A stretch of DNA of 8,854 bases from Caldisericota bacterium (lineage in GTDB: Bacteria > Caldisericota > Caldisericia > Cryosericales > Cryosericaceae). The position numbers and the translations under genes are program-made. The notes beneath the pieces are model-generated. The model saw nothing but the letters and a program-made list of their open reading frames with translations, was not told the origin of the DNA and did not search any database. Location of the stretch: assembly GCA_022710025.1 (NCBI GenBank), contig JAKLHS010000022.1, positions 1 to 8,854 of the forward strand, in the 5' to 3' direction. This document shows, piece by piece, positions 6,716 to 8,854 of the stretch. The stretch's first letter is position 1. Each line of letters starts with the position of its first letter.

Positions 6716-7504
6716 ATGCAATCGTACATTGGTGTGTTCGACTCCGGAGTCGGCGGATTAGCGGTTGTACGAGAACTCAAAAACAGGCTGCCACGCGAGG
6801 CGGTGCTCTATGTAGCCGACTCGATGTACTTTCCGTACGGTACAAAGCCTAAGGAACAAGTGATCCGGAGAGCCACCTCTATCGTCGATTTCTTACAAGG
6901 GCATGGAGCACGTATCGTCGTTGTGGCATGCAACACGGCCTCAAGCGTTATCTTCCCTGATATTCAGGAAACGGTGGAAGTCCCCGTTCTGGGCATGATC
7001 TCCGCGGGAGTCAAGAGTGCCCAGCTGGCGACAAGAAACCGCCGCGTAGCCGTTCTTTCGACTCCCGGCACAGCGAAAAGCCACGGATATCTCAGGGCCA
7101 TGGGGTTGCTTGACCCGACGGTAGAGATGGTCGAGTTGCAATCACAGGAACTTGTCAACCTGATTGAATCGGGTTCTATCAACGGAAAGGACGTTGCAGA
7201 ATATGCGGCAGAAGTACTGAGACCGGTCATTGACTTCGGTGCCGACACTCTTGTACTCGGTTGTACACACTTTCCTTTTCTCAACAGCCTCATGAATGAC
7301 ATCCTTGGCTCTTCTGTGAAAATCGTCGATCCCAGCAAAGAGCTGGCATACGAGGTTGCGCTCGTGCTCGAGAAGTGCAAACTGACCAGCCGGGAGAGGA
7401 GTGTGGATCGCTTCTATACGACAGGCGATCCGAGCGATTTTCTAGACAAGGCACATCTGTTTCTGGGCGACTATGTCGAGAAGGTCGAGCTTGCGAGCAT
7501 ATGA
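6716..7504 (+). CDS. murI: Glutamate racemase
   Basis: This 262-residue cytoplasmic enzyme interconverts L- and D-glutamate without a cofactor and supplies D-glutamate for the peptidoglycan stem peptide. The family blocks are clear: IGVFDSGVGGLAVVREL (5-21) with Asp9 and Ser10, DSMYFPYGTKP (35-45), VACNTASS (70-77) with catalytic Cys72, and VLGCTHFPFL (180-189) with the second catalytic cysteine Cys183 followed by His185. It also contains SQELVNLIESG (143-153). The length is normal. ATG 6716 has a TAGGAAG site at 6706-6712. Its stop overlaps the next start (ATGA, 7501-7504). Pairing with an rdgB-type gene is a common arrangement. The secreted cell-wall-binding protein upstream fits a cell-wall theme. 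Confidence 0.96.
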   Translation: MQSYIGVFDSGVGGLAVVRELKNRLPREAVLYVADSMYFPYGTKPKEQVIRRATSIVDFLQGHGARIVVVACNTASSVIFPDIQETVEVPVLGMISAGVKSAQLATRNRRVAVLSTPGTAKSHGYLRAMGLLDPTVEMVELQSQELVNLIESGSINGKDVAEYAAEVLRPVIDFGADTLVLGCTHFPFLNSLMNDILGSSVKIVDPSKELAYEVALVLEKCKLTSRERSVDRFYTTGDPSDFLDKAHLFLGDYVEKVELASI

Positions 7505-8106
7505 GGTTTGTTCTGGTCAGCGGCAATAAGCATAAGGCACAGGAATTCGAGAGCATCCTGCGTCTGGCGGGTTGCGCATCGGAGCTGCGATGCATTGAAG
7601 CCAAAGATACAGCGGAGTGCGGCGTTACATACTACCAGAACGCATATCGCAAGGCTGATGCGGGGCTAGCTGTCTGGCATCAAGCCACTGTTTCGCGGGA
7701 AGACATCGTGGTGGCAGATGACTCGGGATTGGAACTTCCTGAATTCGGCGGCATTCCCGGGGTATACTCCGCAAGATTCACCTATGGCGGAATGCCGGGA
7801 AGATTGGGTCTTGCACTGTTTCTGCATGATCATGAAGTAATGACCACCCCGGCGAACTTTATCTGCTGGATTATCGCTTTTGTGCCATGGACCAGTGCAT
7901 GCATTGCAGCACGAGGTGTCGTACACGGTACGGTGTCGTGGTCTCCTCGTGGCTTGGGTGGCTTCGGATACGATCCTCTCTTCATACCGACAGGGCATGC
8001 TGTCACCTTTGGGGAGATGGATTCAAAACTGAAGGACAGCATAAGCCATCGAGCGGTCGCCATACAAGAGCTCTGGTCTTCCATAGAAGCCAGAATGAGG
8101 CTCTGA
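7501..8106 (+). CDS. rdgB: RdgB/HAM1-family XTP/dITP pyrophosphatase
   Basis: This 201-residue enzyme would hydrolyse dITP, XTP and related non-canonical purine triphosphates to monophosphates, keeping them out of DNA and RNA. It shows the N-terminal LVSGNKHKAQEFESIL (5-20), ECGVTYYQNAYRKA (39-52), the metal and substrate block ADDSGLELPEFGGIPGVYSA (72-91), GGFGYDPLFIP (153-163) and the base-recognition segment FGEMDSKLKDSISHRAVA with Ser182-His183-Arg184. The frame is open further upstream inside murI, but ATG 7501 gives the family N-terminus and an ATGA overlap. No strong ribosome site is seen, so coupling to murI is likely. It is the last protein gene before the tRNA cluster, and no intrinsic terminator with a T-run follows its stop. 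Confidence 0.95.
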   Translation: MRFVLVSGNKHKAQEFESILRLAGCASELRCIEAKDTAECGVTYYQNAYRKADAGLAVWHQATVSREDIVVADDSGLELPEFGGIPGVYSARFTYGGMPGRLGLALFLHDHEVMTTPANFICWIIAFVPWTSACIAARGVVHGTVSWSPRGLGGFGYDPLFIPTGHAVTFGEMDSKLKDSISHRAVAIQELWSSIEARMRL

Positions 8107-8110
8107 TGCC

Positions 8111-8138
8111 TTGATTTTCAGTCGATTGCCTGTATTCT
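8111..8138 (+). promoter_or_regulatory. Candidate sigma70-type promoter for the tRNA cluster
   Basis: TTGATT (8111-8116) and TATTCT (8133-8138), 16 bp apart, lie between the rdgB stop and tRNA-Pro. Each matches the consensus at four of six positions. The predicted start would fall within a few bases of the tRNA 5' end at 8148. This is weaker than the site before tRNA-Lys, and read-through from rdgB is an alternative. Confidence 0.35.
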
Positions 8139-8147
8139 CATTATGTT

Positions 8148-8224
8148 CGGGGTGTGGCGTAGCTTGGTAACGCGCATGGTTTGGGACCATGAGATCGGTG
8201 GTTCAAATCCACTCGCCCCGACCA
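8148..8224 (+). tRNA. tRNA-Pro (anticodon TGG)
   Basis: The 77-nt gene folds as a cloverleaf. Acceptor CGGGGTG (8148-8154) pairs with CGCCCCG (8214-8220), discriminator A and encoded CCA follow (8222-8224). The anticodon stem CATGG/CCATG encloses loop TTTGGGA with anticodon TGG, which reads proline CCN codons. The T-arm contains GGTTCAAATCC. It is the first tRNA of the cluster, and only 1 nt separates it from the next. Confidence 0.97.
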
Positions 8225-8225
8225 T

Positions 8226-8302
8226 GGGCCCATAGCTCAGCTGGATAGAGCAACGGATTTCTAATCCGTCGGTCGCAGGTTCAAATCCTGCTGGGCTCGC
8301 CA
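8226..8302 (+). tRNA. tRNA-Arg (anticodon TCT)
   Basis: The 77-nt cloverleaf has acceptor GGGCCCA (8226-8232) pairing with TGGGCTC (8292-8298) with one G-T pair, discriminator G and encoded CCA (8300-8302). The anticodon stem ACGGA/TCCGT surrounds loop TTTCTAA with anticodon TCT, reading AGA (and AGG by wobble). The D-arm contains AGCTCAGCTGGATAGAGC. Confidence 0.97.
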
Positions 8303-8311
8303 ACCCTGCGT

Positions 8312-8389
8312 GGTGGGTGTAGCTCAATTGGTGAGAGTACCGGACTGTGGATCCGGTTGTTGGGAGTTCGAGTCTCCTCACCCACCCCA
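8312..8389 (+). tRNA. tRNA-His (anticodon GTG)
   Basis: Acceptor GTGGGTG (8313-8319) pairs with CACCCAC (8379-8385). The extra G at 8312 can be the G-1 typical of tRNA-His and faces discriminator C73 (8386); CCA is encoded at 8387-8389. The anticodon stem CCGGA/TCCGG holds loop CTGTGGA with anticodon GTG. Confidence 0.97.
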
Positions 8390-8428
8390 TTTCTTGTCAT
8401 GCATTGCGATGGGAAAATGGTTGTAATC

Positions 8429-8505
8429 GCGCTTATAGCTCAGGCGGATAGAGCGATGGATTCCTAATCCGTAGGCCGCAGGTTCGAGTCCTGCTAAGCG
8501 CACCA
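8429..8505 (+). tRNA. tRNA-Arg (anticodon CCT)
   Basis: Acceptor GCGCTTA (8429-8435) pairs with TAAGCGC (8495-8501), followed by A73 and encoded CCA (8503-8505). The anticodon stem ATGGA/TCCGT has one T-G pair and the loop TTCCTAA gives anticodon CCT, reading AGG. The preceding spacer (8390-8428) has no convincing promoter, so co-transcription with tRNA-His is likely. Confidence 0.97.
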
Positions 8506-8517
8506 GTGCTTTTTCAT

Positions 8518-8594
8518 GCGCCCATAGCTCAATTGGATAGAGCTGCGGACTTCGGATCCGCAGGTTGCAGGTTCGACTCCTGCTGGGCGCGCCA
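8518..8594 (+). tRNA. tRNA-Arg (anticodon TCG)
   Basis: Acceptor GCGCCCA (8518-8524) pairs perfectly with TGGGCGC (8584-8590), then G73 and encoded CCA (8592-8594). The anticodon stem GCGGA/TCCGC holds loop CTTCGGA with anticodon TCG, reading CGA and possibly other CGN codons. It is close in sequence to the tRNA-Arg(TCT) gene at 8226, including the D-arm and the G discriminator, which suggests a shared origin. Confidence 0.96.
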
Positions 8595-8657
8595 GCAGGT
8601 GACTGCTGCAGCCTCCTGGAGAGAATGATGGAATGCGCGGAAGCCGTGCGCAGTTCC

Positions 8658-8685
8658 TTGACAGCTCCATGAAAACACCTATAAT
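8658..8685 (+). promoter_or_regulatory. Consensus sigma70-type promoter in front of tRNA-Lys
   Basis: TTGACA (8658-8663) and TATAAT (8680-8685) both match the consensus at all six positions and are 16 bp apart. The predicted start is near 8692, about 11 bases before the tRNA-Lys 5' end. This should drive tRNA-Lys and the following tRNA-Leu independently of the upstream tRNAs. A short inverted repeat (TGCGC at 8634-8638 with GCGCA at 8648-8652) lies just upstream. Confidence 0.85.
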
Positions 8686-8702
8686 CCTGTCGTTCAAGTT
8701 GT

Positions 8703-8778
8703 GGGTCGTTAGCTCAATTGGTAGAGCATCTGACTCTTAATCAGGCGGTTACAGGTTCAAGTCCTGTACGACCCACCA
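8703..8778 (+). tRNA. tRNA-Lys (anticodon CTT)
   Basis: The 76-nt cloverleaf has acceptor GGGTCGT (8703-8709) pairing with ACGACCC (8768-8774), A73 and encoded CCA (8776-8778). The anticodon loop CTCTTAA gives anticodon CTT, reading AAG. The D-arm AGCTCAATTGGTAGAGC and T-arm AGGTTCAAGTCCT are standard. Confidence 0.97.
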
Positions 8779-8822
8779 CCTCTTGCCCAGAGATTCAGTT
8801 CCTGCGATGTCAGCAAGATTCA

Positions 8823-8854
8823 GCGAGGGTGGCGGAACTGGCAGACGCGCTGGA
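8823..8854 (+). tRNA. tRNA-Leu, 5' part only (cut by window end)
   Basis: The last 32 bases begin GCGAGGGTGGCGGAACTGG and continue with CAGACGCGCTGGA. This is the acceptor 5' strand, the long D-arm and the start of the anticodon stem of a class II tRNA, and it closely follows the usual bacterial tRNA-Leu pattern. The anticodon and variable arm lie beyond the window, so the isoacceptor is unknown. Confidence 0.85.

Noticed and set aside
8422..8427. TGTAAT as a -10 box for tRNA-Arg(CCT)
   Set aside because: The start site would fall inside the tRNA at 8429, and no -35 hexamer is present at 16-18 bp spacing.
8118..8697. Minus-strand open frames across the tRNA cluster with products containing repeated ParVEPATxGxEvRxSIQLSY-like text
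   Set aside because: These are antisense readings of tRNA T-arm and anticodon-arm sequences, a well-known false protein pattern; the tRNAs on the + strand explain them fully.
1..8854. CRISPR arrays, insertion sequences, phage genes, toxin-antitoxin or defence modules
   Set aside because: No direct repeats with regular spacing, transposase or integrase motifs, or defence-type domains were seen; although the tRNA cluster could serve as an integration target, no attachment-site duplication is visible.

Overview
The window is one continuous stretch of bacterial genes, all on the + strand, with little intergenic DNA and a base composition that looks close to 50% GC. Three blocks are visible: the downstream part of a peptide ABC-transporter operon (1-3027), a compact chain of housekeeping and cell-envelope genes (3106-8106), and a tRNA cluster that runs off the right edge (8148-8854). 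The gene content is bacterial: SmpB, LspA and MurI are present, tRNA genes encode their CCA ends, and Shine-Dalgarno sequences are clear. A secreted protein combining SH3b repeats, an AMIN-like region and a copper-amine-oxidase-type 'stalk' domain, and the lspA-rluD gene order, recall Firmicutes and deep thermophile-related lineages such as Caldisericota or Coprothermobacterota. I cannot place the organism from sequence reading alone.

Block 1 holds the last 41 codons of a DppB/OppB-type permease, then a complete DppC-type permease and two ATPases of DppD and DppF type. Gaps are 9 to 17 nt and each start has a strong purine-rich ribosome binding site. Together they would form the membrane and ATP-hydrolysing core of a di/oligopeptide (or nickel/peptide family) importer. 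The substrate-binding protein and most of DppB lie outside the window to the left. A long, almost perfect hairpin (3043-3090) without a U-tract separates this block from the next.

Block 2 runs YggU/DUF167, lspA, an RluA/RluD-family pseudouridine synthase, smpB, the secreted SH3b/AMIN/stalk protein, an uncertain 74-codon ORF, murI and an rdgB/HAM1-type pyrophosphatase. Nearly every junction overlaps by 4 or 8 nt (GTGA or ATGA type), so translation is probably coupled along the chain. The functions are lipoprotein maturation, rRNA modification, ribosome rescue, cell-wall attachment, D-glutamate supply for peptidoglycan, and nucleotide-pool cleaning.

Block 3 holds tRNA-Pro(UGG), Arg(UCU), His(GUG), Arg(CCU), Arg(UCG), Lys(CUU) and the start of a tRNA-Leu. 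A consensus sigma70-type promoter (TTGACA, 16 bp, TATAAT) sits directly in front of tRNA-Lys, and a weaker promoter candidate precedes tRNA-Pro.

The window is largely ordinary housekeeping DNA, and I see no clear new system. The points most worth a second look are the 3043-3090 hairpin, the secreted multidomain protein with no enzymatic domain inside a murI operon, the altered C-terminal hinge of SmpB, the doubtful ORF before murI, and a Walker-B-adjacent substitution in the DppD-like ATPase.
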